Origin: a bacterium UBP14_UBA6098
GTDB taxonomy: Bacteria > UBP14 > UBA6098
Length of the DNA stretch: 64,000 nt
Reading direction: 5' to 3'
NCBI GenBank assembly: GCA_002428525.1
Contig: DIWU01000020.1
Coordinates: 1 to 64,000, forward strand
A program made the position numbers and the translations under genes. A model generated the notes under the pieces. That model was not told where the DNA came from and made no database searches. It saw only the letters and a program-made list of their open reading frames with translations. Within the stretch, counting starts at the first letter, position 1, and each line of letters starts with the position of its first letter. Shown here piece by piece: positions 17,288 to 25,070 of this stretch.

Positions 17288-18877
17288 CTATATAACAATT
17301 AACGAGTTAACCGCGCCTTGCTCAAAGTTTTCGAGCGTTGTAAACGCTTCGGGAATCGAGGCGACTATATCGCCGGCGATCATACCCCTGCGCCCGAGCC
17401 TTTTTTCCGCAAGGTCTCCGGCAAGGCCGTGAATATAAACACCCAATCTCGATGCGTCAAGCGGCGAAAGGCCCTGTGCGAGCAATCCCGCAATCAGGCC
17501 TGTAAGGATATCGCCGCAACCGCCGGTGGCCATGCCGTCATTACCCGAAATATTAATATAGATCGGGCCGTCGGGCGAGCTTATCGTCGTGGGGGATCCC
17601 TTCAAAATGAGGACCTCGGCGCCAAGCTCGTTAGCCCATAATTGCATATTGTTAAATCTATTACATAATATCACATCAATTGGAGTATTAAGTAATCGCG
17701 CTAATTCACCGGGATGTGGAGTCATAATGACACTATCGCCGAACCGCACCGCGATTTCCCGATGGCGCAGATTAGCTATGCAGTTAAGTCCGTCGGCATC
17801 GAGCACCGTCGGTTTGGAGAGTTTCGGCATAAGCCTCGCGGTAAGATCGACTGTTTCGCGATGCGTCCCGATTCCCGGGCCGAGGGCTATAGAATCCGCC
17901 CCCGAGACAAGCCGTAAAATATCCCCGAGTGCCCTTGTGGAAAAGCATCTGCGCCTCGCGACCTGCGGAACCCCGCGAACAACCGACTCTTTCAATCCAA
18001 GATCGACGATATCGGTAAGTCCTTCAGGGACAATCGTTTCGACCAGTCCGACACCGCTCCGAAGTGCGCCCTCGGCGGATAGCAAAGCCGCACCGGTCAT
18101 CCCGGAGCTTCCCGCGATAACTGCGACGTTGCCGAAAACCCCCTTATGGCCGTCCGAGGGCCGCATGGGCAACATCGATTTAAGTTCAATCGGCCTATCG
18201 ATTCTGAGATCGAAATCGCCGAGGCCCTTTTCCGCGGCGGCCTCTGGTATTCCGATATCTGCGACGAATAGCCTGCCGACAAATTCCCTTGCGGGATATA
18301 TGAATTGACCGAGCTTGGGCAGGCCGAAGGTCACAGTCGCGACGGCCGGCACCGCCAATTCTTCTACAGCGCCGCTGTCGGAATCCGCGCCGGTGGGGTT
18401 ATCGACCGCGATGATCGGCAGGCCGGAGATTGAGAGCGCTCTGACAAAATCGGCTATAACCCCCTTGGGTCGGCCCTTTGCACCGGTCCCGAGTAGCGCG
18501 TCGATAGCGAGCCCCATACAATCGAGCGGGGGCACTTCGGACCGGCAAATCTCGAAGCTTACGCCCGAATCCCGCGCCTCTTCGTAGGCCAGCGCGGCGT
18601 CGCCGGCGAGGGTTTGCGGATCCACCGTCGAGAATACCCTCACCTCAAAAGCCCTGTTTTTAAGCAATCTGGCTGTCACCCAGCCGTCGCCGCCGTTATT
18701 TCCGGGGCCTGTAAAAATGCCTATATAACCACCGATAGATAATTCCTCGAAGTATTTCGCCGCGATTCGCGAAACAGCCTCGCCGGCATTGTGCATAAGC
18801 TCAATTCCCGGTATTACCATCTCATCGATCGCAATCCGATCGATTCGCCTCATTATTTCGGACGTGACTACGCGCAT
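17288..18877 (-). CDS. nnr: Bifunctional NAD(P)H-hydrate epimerase / ADP-dependent dehydratase
   Basis: Repairs damaged NAD(P)H: the N-terminal YjeF domain epimerises the hydrate and the C-terminal domain dehydrates it using ADP or ATP. The roughly 529-residue length fits a two-domain fusion. Seen: VVTSEIMRRID and GPGNNGGDGWV in the first domain, and GSSGMTGAALL, a PHPGE motif and GNDGMATGGCGDILTG in the second. The ATG of MRVVTSE is chosen, since the apparent earlier TTG lies inside the promoter. It abuts the MshEN-like gene tail to tail. Confidence 0.93.
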   Translation of the reverse strand: MRVVTSEIMRRIDRIAIDEMVIPGIELMHNAGEAVSRIAAKYFEELSIGGYIGIFTGPGNNGGDGWVTARLLKNRAFEVRVFSTVDPQTLAGDAALAYEEARDSGVSFEICRSEVPPLDCMGLAIDALLGTGAKGRPKGVIADFVRALSISGLPIIAVDNPTGADSDSGAVEELAVPAVATVTFGLPKLGQFIYPAREFVGRLFVADIGIPEAAAEKGLGDFDLRIDRPIELKSMLPMRPSDGHKGVFGNVAVIAGSSGMTGAALLSAEGALRSGVGLVETIVPEGLTDIVDLGLKESVVRGVPQVARRRCFSTRALGDILRLVSGADSIALGPGIGTHRETVDLTARLMPKLSKPTVLDADGLNCIANLRHREIAVRFGDSVIMTPHPGELARLLNTPIDVILCNRFNNMQLWANELGAEVLILKGSPTTISSPDGPIYINISGNDGMATGGCGDILTGLIAGLLAQGLSPLDASRLGVYIHGLAGDLAEKRLGRRGMIAGDIVASIPEAFTTLENFEQGAVNSLIVI

Positions 18878-18884
18878 AATAACC

Positions 18885-18913
18885 AATCTATTATATTAGA
18901 ATCTAATCGTCAA
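18885..18913 (-). promoter_or_regulatory. Promoter of nnr, placed for leaderless transcription
   Basis: On the minus strand: TTGACG (18913-18908), 17-bp spacer, TAGATT (18890-18885), then seven bases to the ATG at 18877. The -35 box lies inside the 3' end of the upstream gene. An overlapping TATAAT (18896-18891) is too close to that -35 for normal spacing. Confidence 0.5.
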
Positions 18914-19732
18914 GCTTGCCGATGGAGTGATAATATGCTGATGTGTAATACCTACAGCATCGGGGTAGAAGTTTAGGTTGAACATCTCCATCGCGACGAC
19001 TACCGCGTCGCCGACCAACAACAGCGGCCAAACATCGGTCTGCTCGGCGATCTCGGAGGCGCCGTTCTGAATCGCTGTATAAACCGCGCCGCGGACACAT
19101 TCCTTCCAGAAGAGAAAGCGGGGGTAATAGGTATCGAAGCGCCCGGAAAGCGAAAGCTCGAAGCTCCGATCCTTTCCGAACGCCACTCCGAGGCCTATCT
19201 CCTTAGTATCGAAGAGGTGCACCTTGTCGGTGCGAGCATCGACATCGGAGGTGTAATCCGCGAAGGTCCCTGTGCGCCCCGCTTCGGGGTCGGCCCTTAG
19301 AAAATAAAGGCCTGTGGCCTTGCCGTTCACAATAGAGAGGTGTTTGCAGGGAAAGATAGAACTTCTTGTCGAGAGCGCAAAACCGAAGAGCGCTAAGTCG
19401 AGATCGTCCGATTGAAAAGCGCTGTGCGAGAATTCCGCGCCTATAGTCATATGGAGCGGGAGTTTATCGTCCTCGTCGGCCAATATCCCGAGGCCGGCGC
19501 GAGCGGAGAAGGATGGGTTGACCGCCTCGAAGTTTTCCCCGATGTCCCTGTTCACGGGCTTGTTATTGAGATTCAACGGGATCGAGTATCCAGCGCTTCC
19601 GGAAAGGTCGAAACCGAGCTTAAGGTTATCCTTGTCGAAATCCCAATAACCATAGGTGAAGCTCAATCCGTCCGATTCCGCCGCGAGCGCAAACGCCAGC
19701 GCCAGTAAAAGAAAAGCCGTTTTTTTTTGCAT
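18896..19732 (-). CDS. Probable outer-membrane or secreted beta-rich protein, unknown
   Basis: A 278-residue protein with a signal peptide (FLLLALAFALAAESDG) and a strong AAAGGAG ribosome-binding site. The mature part alternates hydrophobic and polar residues with many aromatics, and ends in SLTIRF; a terminal phenylalanine is common in outer-membrane beta-barrels. No conserved domain is recognised. Its 3' end contains the -35 box of nnr, 18 bases before that gene's start. Confidence 0.6.
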   Translation of the reverse strand: MQKKTAFLLLALAFALAAESDGLSFTYGYWDFDKDNLKLGFDLSGSAGYSIPLNLNNKPVNRDIGENFEAVNPSFSARAGLGILADEDDKLPLHMTIGAEFSHSAFQSDDLDLALFGFALSTRSSIFPCKHLSIVNGKATGLYFLRADPEAGRTGTFADYTSDVDARTDKVHLFDTKEIGLGVAFGKDRSFELSLSGRFDTYYPRFLFWKECVRGAVYTAIQNGASEIAEQTDVWPLLLVGDAVVVAMEMFNLNFYPDAVGITHQHIITPSASLTIRF

Positions 19733-19819
19733 AAAGAACTCCTTTAGATGACAATAAGCATTTGAAAAGAGTCAAAGTAATATAACCAAACCTCAGTCCT
19801 TCGACAAGTTGTTTTGTTA

Positions 19820-20389
19820 TTACTTAAATTGTGTTTCGCGCAACGCTTTCTCCGCCAAGGCCTTAACCTCGCGGACTCGCAGTTCTATATCGCCATGCAC
19901 CTCGAAATACGGCACAGAAAAAAGCTTTAAAATTGTAAAAATCATTCCATCAACTTGCGATTGATAATAGGGGTCGGGCGTGCGGGTTCCATCGGCAACC
20001 ATAGGGAACTCGCCCGGACGAAGGAAGACGAGAATATCGTAGGGGTATCGTCGATAATGATTCAAAACCGACTCTCGATAATAGTCGATATCCTCGGGAC
20101 TTAGCGGGCAATGCCTAAGATATAGTGTAAGGTTGTCGAAGACGCTACGGTCCGAGACGAAGCCGGTATCCTTACATTCTAATTCGCTGGCGATCTGGTA
20201 TTCGAGGACGCGTCTTTGGAATGTCAAAATCTCGCTCTCGACCGCGCGGATCTCCTTCAGTGTCTTTCCGAACTCTGCGAGGACAACGCGCGCCTGTTCG
20301 CGTATCAGCGGCAATGACAGCTCCTTTGCGAGCCTTGCGGCGAGAGTGCTTTTGCCGGTGGATGATGCGCCTATTAATGCAATTTTCAT
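19820..20389 (-). CDS. NadR/AAA_28-like P-loop nucleotide-binding protein
   Basis: A 189-residue protein with a P-loop GASSTGKST at 7-15, a DRSVFDNL segment and an ILVFLRP strand, the pattern of the AAA_28 family that includes the kinase domain of NadR. NadR kinases phosphorylate nicotinamide riboside, but no nucleotidyltransferase or DNA-binding domain is present here, so the substrate is open. The gene stands alone between two minus-strand genes. Confidence 0.65.
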   Translation of the reverse strand: MKIALIGASSTGKSTLAARLAKELSLPLIREQARVVLAEFGKTLKEIRAVESEILTFQRRVLEYQIASELECKDTGFVSDRSVFDNLTLYLRHCPLSPEDIDYYRESVLNHYRRYPYDILVFLRPGEFPMVADGTRTPDPYYQSQVDGMIFTILKLFSVPYFEVHGDIELRVREVKALAEKALRETQFK

Positions 20390-20542
20390 TAGTAATTTGA
20401 TATATATTTAAAGTTAAATATTAAATAAACAAAATAACATAATGTTATCAAATGAATTACGCAAGATAGTTATATCGACACGTAGAATATCGCCTTTTCA
20501 TTCAGTTAATATATACTATTGATTGCGATATTTCCAATAAAA

Positions 20543-20564
20543 AAAGGGGGCTGACGCCCCCTTT
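20543..20564 (-). terminator. Intrinsic terminator of the 20590-21258 lipoprotein gene
   Basis: A perfect 9-bp stem (AAAGGGGGC / GCCCCCTTT) with a four-base loop, followed on the minus strand by a run of about seven T. It lies 26 bases past the stop codon. Confidence 0.85.
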
Positions 20565-20589
20565 CGATGAATGCGCGATAATATTGAAC

Positions 20590-21258
20590 CTAAAGGACTT
20601 CCTCGTCGGTGTTTTCCTCGGTTTCCTCTTTAGGGGTTTCGAGTTCCAAGAGTGTGGCGATCTTGTCGAGATTGGCCTCGATGAGGCTGAGTTCCTGCTC
20701 GGTGAGACCGGATGGGAGTTCAATCGCGGTGTCGTCCGAGGACTCCATCTCAGCGATGGCTTCGCGAATCTCGGCCTTTTGCTCCTCGGGCATATCGGGG
20801 CTGTTAAGCTGGGCCTTGAGGTTTGTAACGGCCTCCGAAAGCTGGCCTTTGGCCTTCTGCATAAAATCCTTGGAGGTGACATAGTAGAAACCGGCAGTCA
20901 CCTCGGCCATCGTAAGGTAAAACTCCGCCGGATTGTCGATACCCTCATCGCGGAGATCCTTATCGAGCTTGACATAAAGGTCTAAAGCCATCAGATCATT
21001 GTCGTTCTCGGAAAGATTTTCGGCCTGCTCGTTTTTCTTCTCGAGCAAGGCTTTAAAGATCGGATAGTGCGTGAAGAACTTGTCGAGCCTTGCGGGAGTA
21101 AGCTCGAAATTGCCCTCGCTGTCTTTGAGCTTGGCAAAATCCTCCGAGAGGCGGGCGCCGACCTCGGTGGCTTCCTTCGCCTTGTCTATCTGTTTGCAAC
21201 AACCGGTGGCCAACAGGGCCACCAAGAGAATCGGAATCAACACAAATGCTTTTTTCAT
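20590..21258 (-). CDS. Lipoprotein, paralogue of the 59624-60310 gene
   Basis: A 222-residue lipoprotein with lipobox LLATGC and a textbook AAGGAGGTTAT ribosome-binding site fixing the start at MKKAFVL. The mature part is helical and acidic. It shares two blocks with the other lipoprotein: a front block (here LTPARLDKFFTHYPIF, there LTNERIDEFVKMYPVV) and a rear block (here LPSGLTEQELSLIEA, there LPAGLTEAEIKLVEA). The gene is monocistronic, with a strong terminator. I do not recognise the family; a periplasmic structural or chaperone-like role is only a guess. Confidence 0.75.
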   Translation of the reverse strand: MKKAFVLIPILLVALLATGCCKQIDKAKEATEVGARLSEDFAKLKDSEGNFELTPARLDKFFTHYPIFKALLEKKNEQAENLSENDNDLMALDLYVKLDKDLRDEGIDNPAEFYLTMAEVTAGFYYVTSKDFMQKAKGQLSEAVTNLKAQLNSPDMPEEQKAEIREAIAEMESSDDTAIELPSGLTEQELSLIEANLDKIATLLELETPKEETEENTDEEVL

Positions 21259-21429
21259 ATAACCTCCTTGGGATGCAGTATAATGCATATTAACAAAATG
21301 AAAATCAAGGTATATATTCAAAATCCTAAGTCGCTTAAAATAATGGAGATAGAAGCATTTTTTTAAAGTTTTGAAATCACTAAATCGACAGCCGAATAGA
21401 AATCGGCAAAAACGCCTCACCGTTTCAAC

Positions 21430-21458
21430 TTGACTAATAATGATAACTTAAGTAAATT
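21430..21458 (+). promoter_or_regulatory. Probable promoter of the cysE-cysK-yraN operon
   Basis: TTGACT (21430-21435), 17-bp spacer, TAAATT (21453-21458). Expected start near 21465. The -10 is imperfect. An AAGGGGA ribosome-binding site precedes the cysE ATG. Confidence 0.45.
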
Positions 21459-21478
21459 AAACTCCAAAGGGGACTACG

Positions 21479-22138
21479 ATGTTCAAGAATATACGCTCAA
21501 TCTATGAAAGGGACCCGGCTTGCAGAAGCTTTCTCGAGGCTGTGACGTGTTATCCGGGGTTGCACGCACTGTGGGCGCATAGGGTCGCGCATTTTCTCTG
21601 GGTGAAAATGCGGCTGAGGCTTTTTGCGAGAATTCTTAGCCAGTTATCCCGTTTCTTCACCGGAATCGAGATACACCCCGGCGCAAGGATTGGGCGCGGC
21701 CTCTTCATCGACCACGGTTTAGGCGTTGTTATCGGCGAAACGACCATCATCGGCGACAATGTCACACTGTATCAGGGCGTCACACTCGGCGGAACCGGCA
21801 AAGAGAAGGGCAAGCGCCACCCAACGCTCGGAAACAACATCGTTGTCGGCGCCGGCGCGAAGATTCTCGGGAATGTCACTATCGGCGACGAGGTCAGGAT
21901 CGGCGCGGGCAGTGTTGTCGTCCGAAATGTCGATCACGACTGCACTGTCGTGGGAATCCCCGGCCGGGTCGTGATCCAGCGCGGAAAGAAACTCCACGAG
22001 GCGTGGCTCGATCACGGCAACCTGCCCGATCCTATTGCGGAGAAATTGGCGGATATACAGAACCGAGTTCTCGAGTTGGGCAAACACCTCGGCGAGATCG
22101 AAACAACGAAGAAAGAAGCCTCAAGCGAAAAGAAATAG
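21479..22138 (+). CDS. cysE: Serine O-acetyltransferase
   Basis: Makes O-acetyl-L-serine from serine and acetyl-CoA, the first step of cysteine synthesis. The 219-residue protein shows hexapeptide left-handed beta-helix repeats (IHPGARIGRGLFIDHG, VVIGETTIIGDNVTLYQGVTLGG) and the conserved GVVIGET and GTGKEKGKRHPTLG. It is the short, bacterial-type form with a reduced N-terminal domain. It is followed by cysK six bases later, so both cysteine-making steps are co-expressed. Confidence 0.95.
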   Translation: MFKNIRSIYERDPACRSFLEAVTCYPGLHALWAHRVAHFLWVKMRLRLFARILSQLSRFFTGIEIHPGARIGRGLFIDHGLGVVIGETTIIGDNVTLYQGVTLGGTGKEKGKRHPTLGNNIVVGAGAKILGNVTIGDEVRIGAGSVVVRNVDHDCTVVGIPGRVVIQRGKKLHEAWLDHGNLPDPIAEKLADIQNRVLELGKHLGEIETTKKEASSEKK

Positions 22139-22144
22139 GGCAAC

Positions 22145-23059
22145 TTGGAACGCCAATCGAAACAAATAACCGATCTCATCGGCAAAACCCCCTGTCTTCG
22201 ACTCAAATCCTTCGGTGAGGGCCTCGCCGAAATCTGGGCGAAGCTCGAGATGTTCAACCCGGGCGGTTCCATCAAGGATAGGGCGGTCCTCGCGATGATC
22301 GAGGATGTGCTGAGCAGGGGAGCGGTGACCCCTAATTCTACTATTGTCGAAGCGACAAGCGGCAACACGGGAATCTCCCTGGCGATGATCTGCGCCTCAA
22401 AAGGTCTGCGATGCGTCGTTGTGATGCCCGATTCCATGTCGGTCGAGCGCCGCAAAGCCATCGCCGCCTTTGGGGCCGAGCTTGTCCTTACCGATGGTAA
22501 GCTCGGGATGGCCGGCGCCGTGGCTATGGCGAGATCGATCATCGACGATTCCGAGGGCGCTGTTGCTCTCGGGCAGTTCGAGAATCCCGCAAACGCCCTT
22601 GCCCATGAGAGGACTACCGGCCCCGAACTGATTGAACAAATGTCCGGTCGAATCGATGCCCTCGTGCTGGGGATCGGAACCGGCGGAACAATAACTGGCA
22701 TCGCGAGGTCTCTTTTAAAAGCGAAAATTTCGGCTCGGATTATCGGGGTCGAACCCGCCGAATCGGCGGTGCTGTCCGGGTGTTCCAGCGGAGAACACGG
22801 TATCGAGGGGATCGGCGCGGGTTTTGTCCCGGCTTTGTTAGATCGGTCGCTCATCGACGCAATTGTCACGGTTGACACGCGGACTGCGGCGGAATACACC
22901 CGTTTGCTCGCGGTTCAAGGGATTTTCGTCGGGATTTCATCCGGCGCGGCCTTGGCCGCCTCGATCGGGATAGCCGCTAAACTCGGCCCGAGCAAGAATG
23001 TCGTCACGATCTTTCCCGATGGCGGCTTCAAATATCTATCGAAGAGTATCTTCAGCTGA
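22145..23059 (+). CDS. cysK: Cysteine synthase A (O-acetylserine sulfhydrylase)
   Basis: PLP enzyme of 304 residues that joins O-acetylserine with sulfide to give cysteine. The PLP lysine sits in NPGGSIKDRA, the phosphate/substrate loop is ATSGNTGISLA, and the glycine-rich GIGTGGTITG cup follows. The start is TTG, six bases after cysE. In many bacteria CysE and CysK form a complex through the CysE C-terminus; the CysE end here (SSEKK) lacks the usual terminal isoleucine, so that complex may not form. Confidence 0.95.
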   Translation: MERQSKQITDLIGKTPCLRLKSFGEGLAEIWAKLEMFNPGGSIKDRAVLAMIEDVLSRGAVTPNSTIVEATSGNTGISLAMICASKGLRCVVVMPDSMSVERRKAIAAFGAELVLTDGKLGMAGAVAMARSIIDDSEGAVALGQFENPANALAHERTTGPELIEQMSGRIDALVLGIGTGGTITGIARSLLKAKISARIIGVEPAESAVLSGCSSGEHGIEGIGAGFVPALLDRSLIDAIVTVDTRTAAEYTRLLAVQGIFVGISSGAALAASIGIAAKLGPSKNVVTIFPDGGFKYLSKSIFS

Positions 23060-23068
23060 GGAGCCGTC

Positions 23069-23440
23069 TTGACTGATAAATCCGAAGCTTCGGTTCAAAA
23101 GGGGATGGTCGGCGAGGACATCGCGACGGCCTATTTGATGAGGAATGGTTACGAGATCATCGACCGAAACTGGCGAATCGGCGACGGCGAAATCGATATT
23201 ATTGCCAAAAAAGAAAACATAATTGTTTTCGTCGAGGTAAAGACCGCCTACTCAGATGTTTTCGGCGATCCGATCGAGTGGGTCAATAAGGCAAAGCAAA
23301 GACAGATTGGCAAAATCGCCGCCGTTTGGCTTGCCCAAAACGATCCCGGCGACTGTTTTTTCAGGTTCGATGTTATAGCCCTAAAGGGCAAGGGCGGAGA
23401 TTTCGACATCGAACATATGGAGGACGCTTTTATATTGTAG
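23069..23440 (+). CDS. yraN: UPF0102 (YraN) family nuclease-like protein
   Basis: A 123-residue protein with the family's PD-(D/E)xK-like core: a GEDIATAYL helix, NWRIGDGEIDIIAKK, then VFVEVKTA, providing acidic residues and the ExK pair. A cellular role is not settled. The TTG start has GAGGAG upstream, nine bases past cysK. Its stop (TAG) directly abuts the stop of the next, convergent gene. Confidence 0.88.
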   Translation: MTDKSEASVQKGMVGEDIATAYLMRNGYEIIDRNWRIGDGEIDIIAKKENIIVFVEVKTAYSDVFGDPIEWVNKAKQRQIGKIAAVWLAQNDPGDCFFRFDVIALKGKGGDFDIEHMEDAFIL

Positions 23441-23800
23441 CTATTTCTTTTCGCTCTTTGATTTCTTCGGCTCGGCAACCTTGTTGCTCGTTTTGATCGC
23501 AGATTCCCGTTTTGTAAGCTCGAGCGCGATCATCTCCCAAATCTCGCTCCAGCGTTCGGGGGATTCATCGAGCTGGTTTTTGTATTCGAAGAACTGCACT
23601 CGGGTCACTTTATGGTCATGAAAAACTGAATCTTGAACCGAGGCTAACTTGACCGAGTCCGACAGGAAGGTCTCCGCCGCAAAGGAGAGATCGACATAGA
23701 GCATAACGAACTGGCTGTCCGTGAGAACCGGTTCCGCGGCCGAAACACAACCTGCGAGGACTAAAGCGCTGAAAGAAATTATTAAAAACTTGTTGAACAT
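23441..23800 (-). CDS. Small lipoprotein, possibly DUF4296-like
   Basis: A 119-residue lipoprotein with lipobox LVLAGC. The start is the ATG at 23800, with AAGGTGAT upstream; the earlier in-frame start lacks support. The mature part begins LTDSQFVMLYVDL and ends in a lysine-rich tail. Its general shape (short lipoprotein, conserved leading helix with a DSV segment) recalls DUF4296 lipoproteins of Bacteroidetes, but I am unsure of that match. It is convergent with yraN and shares the stop-to-stop junction. Confidence 0.6.
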   Translation of the reverse strand: MFNKFLIISFSALVLAGCVSAAEPVLTDSQFVMLYVDLSFAAETFLSDSVKLASVQDSVFHDHKVTRVQFFEYKNQLDESPERWSEIWEMIALELTKRESAIKTSNKVAEPKKSKSEKK

Positions 23801-23868
23801 TCCTATCACCTTGAGCAAAATGCTTTAATTCAAAGTTAAACCTGTTTTTTCATGGTTTCGCAAACATT

Positions 23869-24981
23869 ATGCCAAAAGTAGATATGAAAGAAATTAAATT
23901 CCCGCCTCGTCGAAACACACGCTCCGTGTGGGTCGGAAGGGTTGAGATAGGTGCGTCCGCGCCTATCTCGATTCAGTCGATGCTTAGTGTTCCACTAACC
24001 TCGCTCGACTCCGCAATCGCGCAAGCACGGGCACTCGGTGAGGCAGGTTGCGATATAATTCGAGTCGCTGTTCCCGATAAGCGAAGTGTCCCGTTTCTGC
24101 GCGAGTTCAGGCAGGCTGTGGATCTGCCGCTCGTGGCCGATATCCATTTCGACTATCGCCTCGCGATAGCCTCCGCGGAGGCCGGTGTCGATAAACTCCG
24201 AGTGAACCCCGGCAATATCGGATCGCGGGATAAGGTTGCCGCGGTTGCCGAGGCGGCGGCGAGTTTCAATATACCTATTAGAATTGGTGTGAACGCCGGA
24301 AGCCTGCCTCCGGATCTCATCGAACGGCCGGATAGGGCGCAGGCGATGCTTGTTGCGGCGCTTCGGGAGATCGAGGCCGTCGAATCCACCGGTTTCTCAA
24401 ATCTTGTAGTCTCGCTAAAATCCCACGATGTCCCCACGACGATCCTCGCTAATCGTATGTTCAGCCGGGTCAGCGATATACCCCTGCACCTCGGCGTCAC
24501 CGAGGCCGGTTCCGTGGAGAGCGGTTCGATTAAAAACGCCCTCGGGATCGGCGCGCTGATTCTCGACGGTATAGGCGACACTGTCCGCGTTTCGCTGACT
24601 GGCGACCCGATCGAGGAGGTGACGGCCGCGCGGGGGATCCTTCGCGCCTGCGGGCGATACTCGAAGGGAATCGAGATAATAAGTTGCCCGACCTGCGGAA
24701 GAACTAAAGTCGATGTCGCTTCGGTTGTCCGAGAGATTGAGCGGCGCCTTCGTTTCTGCGACAAACCGCTCAAGGTTGCGGTTATGGGTTGCGAGGTTAA
24801 CGGCCCCGGCGAGGCGCGCGAGGCGGACATCGGTTTCGCGGGGACGGCCGACGGTTTCGTCGTGTTCGAGAGAGGCAAAATTCGCCCGCCGAAGATTCCC
24901 TCAAAGGATGCAATAGAGAGCATTGTCGCGATTGTCGAAGAGGCGGCGTCCATAATCGATAATCGTAAAATTGAGCCTTGA
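23869..24981 (+). CDS. ispG: 4-hydroxy-3-methylbut-2-en-1-yl diphosphate synthase
   Basis: IspG carries out the sixth step of the MEP isoprenoid pathway, reducing MEcPP to HMBPP with a [4Fe-4S] cluster. The 370-residue length matches the bacterial form. Cluster ligands are visible in ISCPTCGRTKVD and VMGCEVNGPGEA, and the N-terminal barrel has VADIHFDYRLAI and KLRVNPGNIG. No ribosome-binding site is obvious before the ATG. Isoprenoid supply fits the prenyltransferase and geranylgeranyl reductase further along. Confidence 0.95.
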   Translation: MPKVDMKEIKFPPRRNTRSVWVGRVEIGASAPISIQSMLSVPLTSLDSAIAQARALGEAGCDIIRVAVPDKRSVPFLREFRQAVDLPLVADIHFDYRLAIASAEAGVDKLRVNPGNIGSRDKVAAVAEAAASFNIPIRIGVNAGSLPPDLIERPDRAQAMLVAALREIEAVESTGFSNLVVSLKSHDVPTTILANRMFSRVSDIPLHLGVTEAGSVESGSIKNALGIGALILDGIGDTVRVSLTGDPIEEVTAARGILRACGRYSKGIEIISCPTCGRTKVDVASVVREIERRLRFCDKPLKVAVMGCEVNGPGEAREADIGFAGTADGFVVFERGKIRPPKIPSKDAIESIVAIVEEAASIIDNRKIEP

Positions 24982-25070
24982 GAAGATTTTATATAGCGAA
25001 AAGTTATTATTTAGTTTATAATATAAAGTTATTGCAGAGGAATATGTAAAACTCTTCTCATCGGTCAACA

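Noticed and set aside
20390..20540. tRNA or small RNA gene in an AT-rich gap
   Set aside because: No cloverleaf with the conserved tRNA bases and no clear promoter-terminator pair; only the terminator of the neighbouring lipoprotein gene is evident.
22012..22899. A 295-residue minus-strand frame opposite cysE/cysK
   Set aside because: It is the complement of well-recognised cysteine-synthesis genes and has shadow-like composition.
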